Origin: Scenedesmus sp. ARA3
Lineage: Eukaryota; Chlorophyta; Chlorophyceae; Sphaeropleales; Scenedesmaceae
Assembly (NCBI GenBank): GCA_004335835.1
Contig: RWJK01001203.1
Location: 53,228-117,227 of the forward strand
Direction of reading: 5' to 3'
Length of the DNA: 64,000 nucleotides
The notes below the pieces were generated by a model. The model ran no database searches and was not told where the DNA came from. It worked only from the letters and a program-made list of their open reading frames with translations. Positions 43,018 to 57,684 of this stretch are shown in pieces; position 1 is the stretch's first letter; every line of letters starts with the position of its first letter. The translations under genes were made by a program, and so were the position numbers.

Positions 43018-46000
43018 CGCACAAGACGATATGTCGAGTTTGCCAATCAGATTGTGAAAGCGGCTGCCATCAGTCACGCCCATGGTGTATGAGTGCTGGA
43101 CATGCAAGGTGTGCACAGTCATCAGCCTTGCTCACATTCTCTGGCAGTACGTCCTGCGTCTGTTTAAGATGCCTACATCTATCCCACAGCCCCCTCACCA
43201 TGCTGTCTAGGCCACCCATGGTGATGTCGTAGTTTTCATCGCCAGGCGGCACGCACTTGCTCTGGTCCAGGCGCAGGCACTTTCTGGACCTGAAGAACAG
43301 GTCTGCAGGCGGCAGCAGCAGCAGCAGCACCAGCAACATGCCTCAGCCCCAGCACATTTGCGTGCAACAGCTGGTACAGCTGCGCTCGGGCTGCAAGTCA
43401 AACAGTAAAACAGGACTCGGACAGCAGCCGCTTGCTGTGTTGACCAGGCCGAGAACAACATGAGATTCTGATGCACAGACTCGGTGCAGCAACAGCACTG
43501 CTTACCTGACACCTCAGGATTCTGGAACAGTGATGCCGGTGCCGTACCGTCAAAGCTGACGTTGGCCTACACAGCAAAAGCAGCAGCAGCGGCAGCGCAG
43601 ATCGAGATCGAGTTACCTTAATGACGCCATTGCTCTTAATTGAAATGTACACCCTTGCTGCAAACAAGCTCTTGAGGGCACGCTACGCTGCAGCCTCCAC
43701 TGGCACACCATCGAGTCCACCGCAGGCCTCGGGTGTGAGCTCACACGCCTCACCTCCAGCATGATGCGCCCCCCGTACAGCAGCGTGTTGTGCTCCGACT
43801 GCAGCTCCAGCGCGCGCTCGTACAGCGCCTGCCGGTACGCGGCTCGCTTCAGCGGGTTGGCTGCGCTGCTGAAGACCAGGTCGGTGGCGGCTGCGCGCAC
43901 GCGTGCCACGCGGTATGTGACATGCACGAGCGTGTCTAGGGATGCCAGCGGGCCCTGCAGTGTGCAGACAAAAGCACACGCTCAGCCGGTTGTTAAGATG
44001 GGAAGCCGCGGCCAACCGTCCCACCAACCTGCAATCATCCTGCGTGTGTCCACCCTTGCAATCAGATTTGAGGTATGTGCCAATCGCCTGCCAAGTGTGC
44101 TGGCAGGGCCAGCATGCGCAAATACAAGAATAAAGCGCAATGCCACTGGCTTGATCGCTACAAGCAAGACGTCTGTCTGCTGATGTGGTGTGTTGTCACT
44201 GCCACTGACAGCTGTGCTGCCAGGCTGCGCACCTGCATGCCGTGCAGCTTGTAAGCTGATACACCAAAGATGACGATGACAGCTGTCACCCACAGCATCA
44301 GTGGCACCTGCACAGCCATGGCATACAAGCGACATCAGGTCATCATCCTGTCCGCCAGTGTCATTGTGTGACATGCATATGTGCAGCAGATGAGGCGAAG
44401 CACAGGCTTCCCTGTGTATTGTTTTTGTGGCGGTTGCCTTGCACAGATCAGATCGCATACAGAGGAGGCCATACGGCAGCATGCTGCAGTGAAGGCAGCA
44501 CTGGATCATACTGTGTGCTTTGTCTTGCGCTGTTGCATTGCAGGGCTGCAGAGTTTTGCAGTTGACTGCGCCTGACCATACGAGGCACGCAGCATCATAC
44601 CACACTCTCTGCAGTTCCGCATGTGGTGGCATCACAACGTATGCCTGCACTGCGCTGCTCACCATGAAGCGAGCCAGCACTGCATTGCTGGGCTTCAGCG
44701 TCTTGCCGTTGTACTTCACCACTGGGTGCAGCCAGCTCAGCAGCCGCTTGTGCGCGGCTTTGCTGAATGCCTGCCAGGCAGTGGGCGGCGGCTTGTGCCT
44801 GCTGCCCAGCAGCGGTGCCTTGCTGCCGCTGGCGTCTTTCTTGGCCTTGGACTTGCTGCTGCTGCCTGCCTTCTTTGGCAAGTCTGCCTCATCATCCTCT
44901 GCAGGCATGCATTATGCACCAGCAGCTCACTAGATGACCACAATGAAAGAGCAGGAGCGATGTCTGGCAGCATGCAGGCATGAAAACCGCACTGCATGCA
45001 GGAGCCATGTTGATGTGGATGCCTAACAGCAGCAGCTGCTGCTGTTCATCACGTCGTGCCATGCGACCCTGTCCTTCGGACTCGCCATCCCCTGCCAGAC
45101 AACTGAGGGTCAACACACCTGCCACATCCATGCGTACAGACTTCTGCCTCTTGCTGCTGGCCGCTCCAGCAGCAGCACCAGCGCCAGCGCCGCTGTCCTC
45201 TGCATCGCCTGCTGCTGCAGCACCAGCCATGTCTCCTAGCTCAAAGTCGTCTTCACTGCCAGCATCAGCACCATCCTCTTCATCCACCTGCACGAGACCA
45301 TCGCCCGTTGGCAAGGCCGAGACTTCAACAGCACTGCCCCTTTGTGACTCATGTGCAGGCTCGCTGTGCCTGCAGCTCTATCAAATTAACACCATCAGCT
45401 CATTGGCAGCATGTGTTGCCTTGAGAATCCACAAGTTACAAACAAAGTACTTAACACCACATGATGAGCAGGTTCCAGGATACGCTTGCAATGTTATTGT
45501 AGACCCCACCTTCATGCAAGCGTTCTCTACTGCAGCTTCCCACCCCACCTGCATCTGCTGTGTTGCCATGATGCGCACTGTGGCGCTTGGCAGCGCCAGG
45601 AACACGCTGAAGACCCGCATGTGTGCCATGTTGCAGCGCTGCAGCAGGTAGGCCTGGTGCACCATGCAGCCCAGCTGCACCACCAGCGCCTGGTTGGAGC
45701 CAACAGGACAGCAGCACGCCATACAGGTGCAATGTGTGAGATAGCATGGTGGACAGCAAGCCATGCAAATGTGGCAGGAAGACTGCTCTTCACACATGGT
45801 GGCGTCTGTCAACAGGATCAACGCAACATGACAAGTTTGGTATGTGGCCGCCATAAATGAAATGCCCACTTGACAGGCAATGAAACAGCGCCAAATGCTT
45901 GCCACGCCTACAAGGCAACCGCCCCACCACGGCACCTGCATGCAGGGTGCTGCGTACCTCAACCACCATCATCACAATGATGATGCTTGAGAGGGACGCC

Positions 46001-49000
46001 AGATCCGCTAGCGTATAGTCCACAAATGTATCCAGCGACCAGGCATAGCCAGCGAACAGCGAGCCGGGGATGTTGTTCAGCAGGTACTGAAAGTAGGTGG
46101 TGTTCAGCATGGCGACGCCAACTGAGTCAGCCGCAAACTGCAGCTCCCTGCCAGCAGCTACCACCTTGTTGCCCATGTCCTGCACACACAAGAGTTTTCT
46201 ATTTTTGAGAAGGATAATTGCATGTGGGTCGTGGCACCATCTTGGATGTTATGAGCCACAACAGGTTGAACACACGGTCTGAGACCAGAAAAGGAGAGTG
46301 AGCAAAATAGAACACAATGCACACCCTTGCACTGATAAGTGTCTGGTTTTATTGACTGGTGAGGTTCTGATTGAAGTACTGCACCAGCCGTGTCTGTACT
46401 GGTTGAAGCAATCAGGCTTGTACAGGTGTACCAGGCAAGGCTGGCAACGTACCAGCTGGTGGCTGCCATTGCATGTGCTTCTTCCTGCCGCAAATATACA
46501 GCCCCTAACAGCAGAAGGCAGCACGTGTGCTCTGCAGCGTGACTGAACTCACCCAGAGTGTTTGGGTGCCGTTGATGCGCACGTTGGTGGCATTGCTGTT
46601 GCCCAGGCGTGGCACAAATTTGACCTCGTTCAGCTGCTTGTTGGTCCAGTAGTCCTGCACGTCCAGACACCACAGCACAGTGCATTGGCTGAGGAATGCA
46701 GTTTGGCGGAAACCACATCCTGCTACTTCAACCATGCATCCCTTTTGCTAGACCAGTCTTCTCACATCAAGCACTGCACATCTTCAGCAGCGGTGCATTG
46801 AACCAAAATGCAATGCTATCCTTCGCCATTGCTACCTGCAAGCGTGCATCCTTCCAACCCTTCAGGTATAGTGCATGGTGGTACACATTGGTTTCTTCCA
46901 TGTTATCTCCCAGCTGCTGTGCGTAGTGAGTCCTTTTGCTTTTGTTGCAGACCCAGTACTTCTGGTAGGCTGGCATGTAGCACTTCTGCAGCAGCAGCGG
47001 CAGCAGCAGGAGCAGTTGCAAAGCAGTTGCCCTGCAGCTTCAGGCCATGCGGCAAAGAGATGCACATAATCTCTGCACACACATGTGCAACGACCTTTCC
47101 ACGCTACAACACTGCTGGTGCTCGCCTGCATGAACCTCATCCTCAGCACTGCCTGCTGGGTGCTTGTGAGCAGCTTGGAGATGTTGGAGACATCCTGCAT
47201 GTTCCTGCAAGCATATTGAACACAACGGCGAACGTATTGCAGATGTCCGCCGGTTGGCACCAGCACAAGCAGGTGAAGGTTGCTGCAGGGGTTGATGCAT
47301 GGTGCTAGATCAGCCTGAAACTAACAAGAGTAACACAGTACATCATTCATAAGCACAGCAGCACTGCCATGGGTTAGCAGAGCAGGGAAAAGCAGCCCTG
47401 CTGATCGCAGCTCACTGGTGGCGCCTGTGCAGCTGTCCCGACAGAGCTGCAAAGCACGCCACATGTGCCACCAGCGCCACGAGCAGTAGCAGCCTGCTGT
47501 GGTCGCGCCAGGTGTGAGTGGCTGCCTGTGCCACTTTGCCGCTGAGCAGACCACCCAGCCGCCTCAATTGCTTGGAACGCCTGCAGGTGAAAACAGTGTG
47601 CCCAATCGATGTACATTGAGTCGTCAGTCTAATGTCAGCACCTTCAAAGACATTCAACATACATTGCACACTGCGCAATGAGTCCTGCATCTCGTTCCAT
47701 CACTACAGAGTATATGCTGCTGCCTCATCAAGCATAGCAAGGACACCTCGGTGCAATGAACCACTGCTGTGCAGAACAGGAATATGACGCCCTGGAGGCA
47801 TCATACCGGCTGCAACTGCTGCTGACGCGCACCTTGCGTCCACAGCCAAATCCTCTTCCTGCTCCGAGCCGTCAGGCAGGACGCCGAGCATGCCAGCATC
47901 AGCAGCGCCACCAGCACCCTGCCCAGCACTGGCATTGTCCTTGCCAGTGGCACTGCTGATAGCACTGGCAGCCCTGCCCATTGACATGTACCCAGCTTGT
48001 GGCTGCTGCTGCTGTGGCTCCTCGTCTTCATCGTCAGAGCTTGGTTTGTCTGGCTTGATGTAGCGCGGTGTTGGGGGATGCTGCCGTGGGTGCGCTGGAT
48101 CTGCAGGTGCTGCTGCATGGGCAGAAGCATGCTTGACCCACTGCGACACACGGTGGCTGCAGCCAGAACAGGGAGGCAGCAGCAGGCACACAGAAGCATG
48201 GCATCGTTAGCACTGCCATCCGTACAACTTGTTGATTCCTGAATAGCCAAGCAACAGCTGGATCAAAGCATACACAGGTGTCTTTGACCTGCTGTGTTCA
48301 ATCTACGGCCCGTGGCACCTAGGCAGCTTAGTTTGATATAAGCAGCGACAGGCTTACTGTAGATCTGCATGCCCTACTGCTGCCAGTGCATCCTCGCTTG
48401 CAAGCAATGACCGCCTGTCCTGCTCCTCCTCTTCCTCCTTATCATCTTCTCCTTCTTCCTCAGATGCGCTGCCGCCCTCACTCTGCTCACGACAGCTGCC
48501 AGATGTACGCTGCTTGGGTGGCGCATCATCTGCTGCTGCTGCTGCTGCTGCATGACCAGCAATGGCAGCAAGAGCTGCAGCTGCTGCGCTAGCATGCGGC
48601 CCGGCCTCCTTCAAACGCAGCAAAGCAGGCAAGCTGGCACTGCCGCCTTCAGGCTGCAGCAGCCGCAGCCTGACGTGATGATGCGGCTTGCCGCCCTGCT
48701 CGTACGACATAGCCTGTACACACAGCAGCAAATTGAAAGCAAAGCACCAACTTGACAAGGCTGGGTACACGCGTAACACAATGCTGCAGAATGGGCTCAG
48801 CATTGTCTGCCAGACAACAGGCAAGCACGCACAGCCTGCCCGCACACACGCATTTTGCTAGCTGGTAGTTTACGAGTGATAGAGGGTCAGGTTGCTGACA
48901 GAGCATTGCACAACTGCTGGCTGGCCAGGTAACAGCCAGTTGAGTTTGATAAGACACCCAGTTGCTCACTTGCATCTCCAGCAGCAGCGGTCGCCCGTCA

Positions 49001-52000
49001 ACCAGATGCTGTGCTGTCACCTGCTTCACCACACCCATGCGGTGCATGGAGCGGGCAGCAGCATGGCCAAACTGCGCTGCCTTGCCACTGGGGGCCTTCA
49101 TAGCGCCTTTCTTTGCAGCAGCAGTGGCCTTGAGGCCCAGCAGCTCATCAAATGCGGACGACGCATCCATGCCGACCAACCTGGCGGCAGGTATGACAGC
49201 AGATGTAATATATCACGCCAAGCAGTAGCACAGGACTTGCGAGCATTTGTTCTGATGAGTGCTCCGATCAAAGCGGGGACGTGGGACATGCAACTAGCAC
49301 TGCGAAGCTTGCAGCGCACCGCACCTTGCAAATGGCAGCCTGACAAGCTGCTGGCCTTCACAGCCGAACATCAGCCCAGCTGCTTCATCCGCGTGGGCGA
49401 TGCTGAGGTGCCTGTCCAGCTCAAGCAGCGCTGACAGCGCATCAGAGCGGTGCAAAGCCACCTGCAGCCAACCAAGTGGTCAGGCAGCACCACAAACACA
49501 GCAGCAGTAGCCATGCTGCTTTTCTCAGGAGAACTCGCATGATACGACAGCTGCGTAAAATAGTGATGCACTTTGAGACGCCATGGCATTGACTTCAGTT
49601 CAACTGATGAACAGTTGCAATCACATGCAGGCTTGCGACTGCGCACCTGCATGATGGGTGTCTCATCTGCTGCATCATCATCCTGCAGCAGCTGCTGGGA
49701 GGCCTCTTCATCCTGATGCAGCAGCTGCAGTGTCATGCAGGCTGGCCGCAGCCTGCTGCGCTTCTGCAGCATGCCCTTCACCCCAGATGCAGCGGCGCTG
49801 GCCTGCATGACGCACACATCACCAAGATTCGTGAGTAAACGCACACAAGTGTGGCAGGTTATGTTGATTGATCATGCATGCTTTGCTGCTATAAGCACAA
49901 CCGGTGAAATACTGTGCTGGCCCACATGCTGGCAGGATGACTGATATGCTGGAACTGCTATGCAAGAGGCAATACTAGATTACCAACAACAGCGATCAGC
50001 AGCACCCTACCTTCCCTCCAAGGCGGCTGCTCTCCACTGCCAACTGCTCTGCATTCTTGGCGATCAGCTCGTCAGAAGTTACAGGCAAGTGCACACCAAC
50101 CCGCCAACAGCCGCCGCCACTGCCACCAGCACCACTTGACCCCTCCAACTCAGCCTCCGCCCCTGACATATCAGCTGCCGCTTGGCTGGCCAGCAGGCAC
50201 AGCAGCGATTGGTCTTCTGCAAACTGCCGCCGCCAGAGGCCAAACACATCAACAACTGCTGCCAGGGGTTGTCCGACAGCCTCAGACGGATCAAAGCCAT
50301 ACAGTGCCTTGGAAGCTCCTACAATGTGCAGACACAGCAGCAGATGCGTTTTGCTGAATGAATGAAAAGCACTGGTGTTGGCACAAGGCAGCAGCAAATC
50401 ATAGCAACAGTGGCAGATAGCAGTGGCTGGAACAACACCGCAGAGCTTCTGGTACAGGCTTTGGTTGTGCTAAAATACTGGCGTGTTGTGCGCACCTGGC
50501 TTGACGCTGAGGATGGTGCCCTTGTAGTTGACGCTGAGCAGCAGGCGCAGCTGGTCTGCATGCGCTGACTTACTGGCTGGGATCACCTGCACCGCACCAA
50601 CATACACACCTTTGGCAAGAATTCACCTCAGCTGTACAGAATCATAGCCTGCAGGCAATGCTGATGCAGCGACCACTTGTGCTAGCAACATTGAGATGCT
50701 TTTGACTAGCCAGGTCGCAGCCGCATTCAGGTCAGCCGAGCACAGGCTGCTCCCCTGCACCTGTACAACATGCGACTGCCGCCCCGAGTCGGTGCTGTCC
50801 AGGGTTGTCATTTTCAGCGTCACAGGCAGCTGCGCGCCTGTCGCTGACAGCAGGTGCACAACTGCGCCAGACCTGCAGCTTGATGCGCCAGGGGCCCTGC
50901 TGTGCATCTCCTGCGAGACAGCACGCGGGCAAACACATGTTTCGAAGGATGGTGCCATCCTTGTTACTGATGCGGCACAGCAGCAAGAACACGTCATTGC
51001 TCCAACATTGGTGTGTTTGCCTGACTAGCGCAGCTGCCACATGGTGCTGGCAGGCATGCAATGCAATGTCGTGCAGCTGAGACACCTGTCGCACCTTGAA
51101 CCATGCGTCGTGCATCTGGCTGTAGGGCTGCGGCAGCAGCAGAGCAAGAGGCATCTTTGCCAGCGCAGATTGTGGGTAGCCAAGCATGCTGGCCAGCTGG
51201 TCGGATGTGTACACTAGCCGTGCCTTGTGATCCACCACCATTACTGCGCCAGCCTCTGACAGCAAGCGCGCCTGCACAGCAATGGCAGTTCAAAAGGCTG
51301 TGCTTCTGAGCGCACCTGCCTGGCATCATGGCTTGCAGCCAAGGGTCAACTATGCAGATGCAATGCAATTTGGTGCCTCCACAGCAAGCAGCCTGAGCTA
51401 TGCAACCATGCAATTCATCACGTGGCATACAACAACAGCAGAATACATGTTTTACCTGCACGACCAAGCTGCGGTAGTCGCCCTGTTCTGCGGCGGCGCC
51501 CGATGCATGCAGCGAGAGCTCCACATCAACTGGCGGGAGGTAGGTGCGGTTGATGCAGGCCTGCAGCAGAGGCTGCGCGCCTGATGCCAGCACTGCTGGC
51601 AGCCGCGAGAAGAAGCTGCAGACAACAAGAAACACAACTCAGAAGGCTACCTGTGGTCCCACACTTCCAGCAACAGCGCACACAGTAGCTCCTGCTACTC
51701 GAAAGCTGCAAACACCCGAGTTTACTAGTAGTGTCTGTTGTGCAGGTACGGCCAGTGCTGCGGCTGGCTGTAGCTGTGTCCCTGCAGCCCCGTGTCAGCT
51801 CACCTGTTCACTACATCTGGGTCTGTGCACAAGTTGCCAAGAGGGCAACCGACAAGGCTATTGGCATCTACGCCGAAGCAGTCTGCTGTGTTGCGGTCTG
51901 CGTAGAGGATGATGCCACTGGGGGTCGTCCAGAACCTCACAATGCTGCCGCCATCGCTGCAGGGCTCCTGGCTGGTGTGGCGGACGACGCCCACGAACAG

Positions 52001-55000
52001 CGCGTCGCTGCCGCAGCCAGACAGCCTCGCAATGGACAGGCATATGGGGAACAGCGAGTGGTCCTGCACATTCACAGCACAGGTGCTGCTCAAACACCGA
52101 CAAAAACAGTACTTGAAACATAAACACGTCACCGCAAGTTGCATGTAACCAAAGCAGCAGTTGCCTGGCGCATGGCAGGAACTGCCAGACTTGCAGGAAC
52201 CCCCACTCCCAGGCCTGATGGGGGATACCTGGCACGGTTAAATGGCGCGCCCAGGCAGCAAATCAGCAGGGGCTGGGCTCAAGGCGTTACTCGGCAAACA
52301 CAAATATAGAAACACGCATGGTATGTACCCCTATCCTGGATGCGCCGACAGCCTAGTGCTGGAGTGTTGGCTGCAGCTGCGTACCTTGTGGAGCATCACC
52401 AACGACATTGGAGTGTTGCCTGTGTGCGAGTGCGTGCCGTCCACAACGCGCTGCAAGCCGCACATGCACAGTAGCGCACAGCACAGCACGTCAGAACACT
52501 GGCAATGCATCACAACAGCTAGCGTTCTGCCAGGCAAGTGGACTGCCTAAAACATGCAACATAGCCTGCAGGAATGTCTGCGTCCTGCAGAGCAGGGGGG
52601 ATGCATGAGCTACACAACAAGTGCGCTGCCCTGTGTTCACTTGCCTGCATGAAGGCGTCCTGCTGTGAAGTGCTGGCCTGCGGCCTGCAGAAATGACAAG
52701 CACACACACCATAAATTCCACAAAACGCCGCAAAGAGCCAGACAGTCGCTTGCCAGCTACCTGGATGAGGCTGTTTGTTATGCACGTTATGCACAGCTCA
52801 ACATGTGCACACCTATCATGGCAGTAGACCCGCGGCTATGTGATGCATGGTCTCAACAGCCGCTGCTACTAGTGACGTTCGTGACCTTGGCGGCACTCAC
52901 ATCAGCACAGAGATGTTCTTGCCCTCCATCTCGCCCTTGCCGTAGCCAAACATGCTGCGGGCTGCCAGGTTCACCAGCAGCATCAGGCCTTGTGCATTGA
53001 TGATCACCAGGCCGTCAACCTTCTCGTCAATCGCTGCTGCTGCAGAGCCAGCGCTGCCACCAGCCACAGCTAGCGCAGAGCTGACCATCTTGACCATGCT
53101 GTCAGAGGTGCCATGGTGCGTGGCAGCTGAATAGTAGTGCCGGGCAGCTTCAGGATCGTTCTGCACAAACTCTAGGAAGCGGCCGTACACTTTCAACAGC
53201 TTGCCACTGTCAGGGTAGCGCTCAAGCACCCTGCAAGCCAGAACAAGCAGCACCAAGCGACAACGTGCATGCCAGCGTGGGTTGATGCCTGTAAGGCCAT
53301 GCAGACAGGACAGTGAGGCTTGCAGTGCCATGACTGGGGCGCCAAAGTGCTTCTGACCCCACCGCACATGGTGCACAGCATATCACATGCGGTCTGCAGC
53401 ATGCGCGGTCATTACGGTATTCTACTTTTGCGAAGTTCAGCCCATGCTGCCTCACCGCTTGTAGATGGCAGAAGCTCGCTGCTCTGCAGACTGCATGTGC
53501 TGCAGGCTGCGCTGCATGTCCTTGAACGCAATCGTGTCACGCAGCAGGCTGGCCCAAAACTGGCGCTGTGACATCAGCGCCATCTTATGGGCACGCACGC
53601 AAGCACTGCAGAAAAGCAACACCCCAGGCAGCACAGCAGAGCGCCGGCAGCAATACAGAATTTGGATCAGAAGCTTGATCAGGTGCTTGGCGGAGAGCTG
53701 CGATGAGGAAAAGTGACGCATTGATTGCACAGCAGGAGACCCTTAAGGGGCTTAGGAGCTCGCTGCAAATCATTAGACATGTCAGCCAGTGTGCAAGGCC
53801 ATGTGCAACTGCCGCCCCTGACTGACCTGTAGTTGCGCTGGAACTCCACGTGGCTGAGCAGGTCCAGGCCTTCGCCGTCTGCACAAACATGGCACACACA
53901 ACGAGCAGCAAGCGTGCAGAGCATAAAGAAAAGCTGAAAAGCTGTACTGCTAATCGTCTTGTTTAAACCCCCATACAGCTGCTTTGAGTGGGTGACATAC
54001 AGGCACACATCATGTGCGCTGTGAGCAGTAGTGCAGCAATGCTCTGTAAGAGGCGCAACAGCTACAATGCAGCGTTGAGAAACCACACCTCTTTTGAGCT
54101 GCTTAGCCAGCTGCTGCGCCACAAATATGTTGTATAGGCCAAGCAGTGAAGGATGCGCGCGCTGGGCCATCTGCATATGTGTACGCGCTGCCTGGCCGTT
54201 GCTGTGCACAATGAGGAAGTTGGCATACATCACAAGCAGTGAGGGGTCGCCAGGTAGGCGAGCCATGCCACTCTGCAGCAGCAGCAGCATCGGCAGCAGA
54301 CTGTGAGGTACGTTGCAGCGTGAAGCAAAATGGCCGCGCTGTATGTCGAGCTAGCACATGTTTGTGGTGTTTTGTGTGACCCAATTTCTGTCACTAATCG
54401 CTGTGCTGTTTTAAAAAGTGCACACCAGGTGCTGTAACCATTGCTCTGCACGAAACACGCATGCAGCCTCAAAGGTCCAACCCCAAGATCCCTCTCACCT
54501 TGAGAACAAACTCCCCAAAGTCAGCAGCATCTGGGTCAGGCACGCCATCTTCATCCCACACACGCATGCCGCGTGCCACGACAGAGATCTGCCGCACATC
54601 CCTCCATCTGTACACTGCCTTCAGGTCGCCCATCTGTGCCACAACAGAGTTGCCAAATGCTCCAACGCCCGCCTGGTCGGTGCTGTACGGTTCGTCAGCA
54701 CTGCTGGTAACAGACATGGCTGCCTTGCGCTGCTGGAATGCCTGCCGCAGCTGTTTGGTGATGCGCTGTGTGAAAGCAAGCCTGGCCCAGGTGATCAGGG
54801 CGCCGATGAACACGAACAGGAAGATGCTGTAAAGCACCGACTGCACGCAGTTGCAGCAAAGCAGTGGTCTCAGCGCTATTTCTCTGTTTCTCAACCGACT
54901 TAGGCGCGGCAGTTGAAATCACATGCCACAGCTGATGGTAAGACCTGACTGCTAGTGAAGGAAGAGCACCGCATAATACCATGGTATGTGGCAAGTGCTG

Positions 55001-57684
55001 AACAATCAGAGAAGAACAGAACAGCAGCACATTGTCAAGCGCTGATGCTCACCCAAGTTAAGGTGTCTGCGTACACGGGGTCACTTGTATGGTTGACGTT
55101 GGCCTCAAGTGTAACCAGCAGGGCCGCTACCAGCAGCAAGCCGCACCACAGCCCATTCCACATCACGTTGACAATCGCCTCATAGTAGGGCAGCTGCAGC
55201 ACCACAAGAGGAAGCACAGACGGCATCACAATATGGCACCCATTCTGCATGCAGGGTCTGAGGGATATGCCCTGCACGGTGTGCTTCTGCACTTGCTGTT
55301 GTGATGGCTGTTGCAATTGTTGTTGTGATTGCTGTCAAAGCTGTGCCAAAAGTGTGCACTACTTCATGCACCAGCAAACAACCTACCTCTACCACCTGGT
55401 AGAAACACACGCTCAGGACAAGCAGTGCCACCAGTGGCGGCTGCATCGAACTGAAATCATCCAGTGCGGTGGCGACAACTACCATGCCCATTTTGAGGCC
55501 TGTGATCTTGAGTGAAGTGGGTGCATCGCTGCTGGACAGCCAGGAGCGGGTCATGGGGTTCATGTCGCACATGCCCACCGACTGCAATCAGGCATCACAC
55601 GGCACAGACCCCATAACAGGATGTATTCATTCGTTTCAGCTTGCAGGAAAGATCTTGAAGCAGTAGGTACAGTATTGCATGGGCATGTGTGCAGTACAGC
55701 TTGCAGGAACCACCCTGCAGCCTCGAGGTGTTGGTGTGCATGCCTTTGCATTGTCTGCCATTCTGTTCTGGGGTTGCGGTGTGCGCAATCGCCAAGCAGC
55801 AGCACGCACTCAATGCAGGAGTTGATGCCGTTTTGCATGAACAAGCCCAGTGACCTGCGCTGTACAGATCCTTCAAGCGGAACTCACCATCAACAGGACC
55901 ATGCCAGCCAAAAGGATGCACACAGCAACAGAGAACAGCATGTGCGCCAGGTGTGGCATTGCTGTACAGCCTGCAATGGAAAACACAGCATGCTCGTCTC
56001 AAACACAAGCTCTGCAAATGCCTCAGCACAACTTCGGAACCTGCAAGCGGAAGTGTCACTGAGGAGCATTGCTGCTGACAGCATTGGTTGCTGGCACAGC
56101 TGCGTGACACGGCCACGGCCGTTGACGCTTCTACCTGTCTCAACAGCACAACTGTGCCATACCAGGGCACCCATGACGTTGACATGTCCATGCAGCTACA
56201 CCAGAATATGTCTGCATGTTACTTACTCTGCTCAGCAAACGTGATGTGGTGTGGTGCCTTGCCAGCTGCCAAGTCACTCCAACTGCAGTCCAGCAGAAAG
56301 ACGCAGTAGTCCAGCACGGCTGGCCACATCACGCCAAACACCAATAACGCCAGCAGCTGCAGCAAACCTATCAACCTGAAGCAGCAGAAGAGAAGGCAGC
56401 CAGGGAGAAGAAGGTTACCGTCAAACAGCTGCCAGGTGGTCCAGCAGCAAGCTATGTGGAGCGACTGCCTTGGCAATGCTATTGCCATACTGTGCCTCAC
56501 CTCTTCAGCCATGAACTGCGTGCTTCGTTGCCTTTCAGGTACAGAGCTACACACACCGTAGCACCTATGACGCCCAGCACCTGCAATACAGCAGCGCGCA
56601 AACAGACAAGCATTTACATGTTCGCGCTGAGCACCTGCTGGCAGAGCATATGAGTGGTCTTGCTGAAGAACTGGCCTGCAGGACAGCTACAATCGCTACC
56701 CAGCTGTAAGTGGCCAGCATGGTAGCTGCAAGTACAACAAAACAGCAATCACTGCTCACGCACCACGCCAGCCACCACATAGAAGATAAAGATGTACTTG
56801 TCGTATCCAGCTGGGATCACCAGCGCGCGAAAAAGCGTCCACTCTATAGTGCGCCATATCCTGTTCGGCAAGTTGAGGATAGCAGCAGCAACAAGAAATG
56901 TGTGCTGCCTGCAACTGGTGCGCAGTATCACGATTGTGCAGAAGCAAGCTGCTAAGGAGTGTTCAGTGGAGGCAAGCAGCTGGGGCATCTCCTCCATAAA
57001 TGCAATAGCTGCAGTGCTGCGTGCACCACAGAGGGCAACAGCACCAGCCCACTGACAGTTGCTGCACAACTGCTGCCGCTCACCACAGGCTTTTCTGTAT
57101 TTTCCAAGCAAAAGTCGTGTTGAAGAGAACTCTGAACATTTGCAGGAACTCCAGCACCACGCGTGCTGTTGCCAGGCGCAGGGATGCATCAAGCACTCTG
57201 TTTTTTGTGAGGGTATAGAGTGTGGCGAACACCTACAGCACAAAGCAGCAGCACAGCCTGATACAATGTACATGCAGGAGAACGATGTCTGCCACGGCAG
57301 CCACCTGCTGCTTGAAGTGTTGACAGTACCTCATTGTGCGGTACCAGCTTCCCGGCTGCAGTGGTGGTTCAGCAGGAAAGCTTTCCCCATGCGGCATGAT
57401 GCCGTTGCTTGGCGCTACTCACCACCTCTAGCAAACCCTTCTTTGCTTCAAGGTTGTCCACCTGCTCGTCAATGCCAGAGCTGCAAGCAGTGCCACCAGG
57501 TGAAGTCAATCAGCAGCATATGTCGACGCTCCAGTCACACTCGCCTGCAGGACTGAACACACCATACTCACCTTGCTGCCGCAAAAGCAGTGATGGCCCG
57601 CCTGTCTGTGTTGGCGCTGGAGGCTACGCTGCTGGCGTCTCCATGGCTGCTGAAACCCGTGCCACTCGAACCTGATTCACTCAT
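41942..57684 (-). CDS. TmcB-like multi-PAS, multi-pass membrane protein
   Basis: This is one gene of roughly 42 short exons. It starts at the ATG at 57684 (MSESGSSGTGFSSHGDASSV; exon 57572-57684, donor AAG|GTGAGT) and ends with the stop at 41942. Order: N-terminal transmembrane helices (about 57.2-54.8 kb, for example GMVVVATALDD and ALLVTLEANVNHTSD), then a TmcB/TmcC-type TPR region (GDPSLLVMYANFLIVHSNG, NDPEAARHYYSAATHHGT). About four PAS modules follow: VDGLVIINAQGLMLLVN; FWTTPSGIILYADRNTADCF; GAVMVVDHKARLVYTSDQLA; and NYKGTILSVKPG with LYGFDPSEAVGQ. Then come a long acidic/poly-Gln cytosolic linker (48.7-47.8 kb) and C-terminal helices flanking lumenal segments with N-glycosylation sequons (SNATNVRINGT). 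Such proteins are numerous in Chlamydomonas and ciliates and are thought to be membrane sensors. The ligand is unknown. Internal exon borders are approximate. Confidence 0.75.
42919..43011. repeat. (CAG)31 at a TmcB-like intron 3' splice site
   Basis: Thirty-one uninterrupted CAG units are (CTG)31 on the coding strand. They end just before the acceptor TGACAG|CTTGGCAAG of the exon coding LGKFTDMQMMLCLAP. The preceding exon ends near 43020. The tract nearly fills the intron. Confidence 0.85.
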
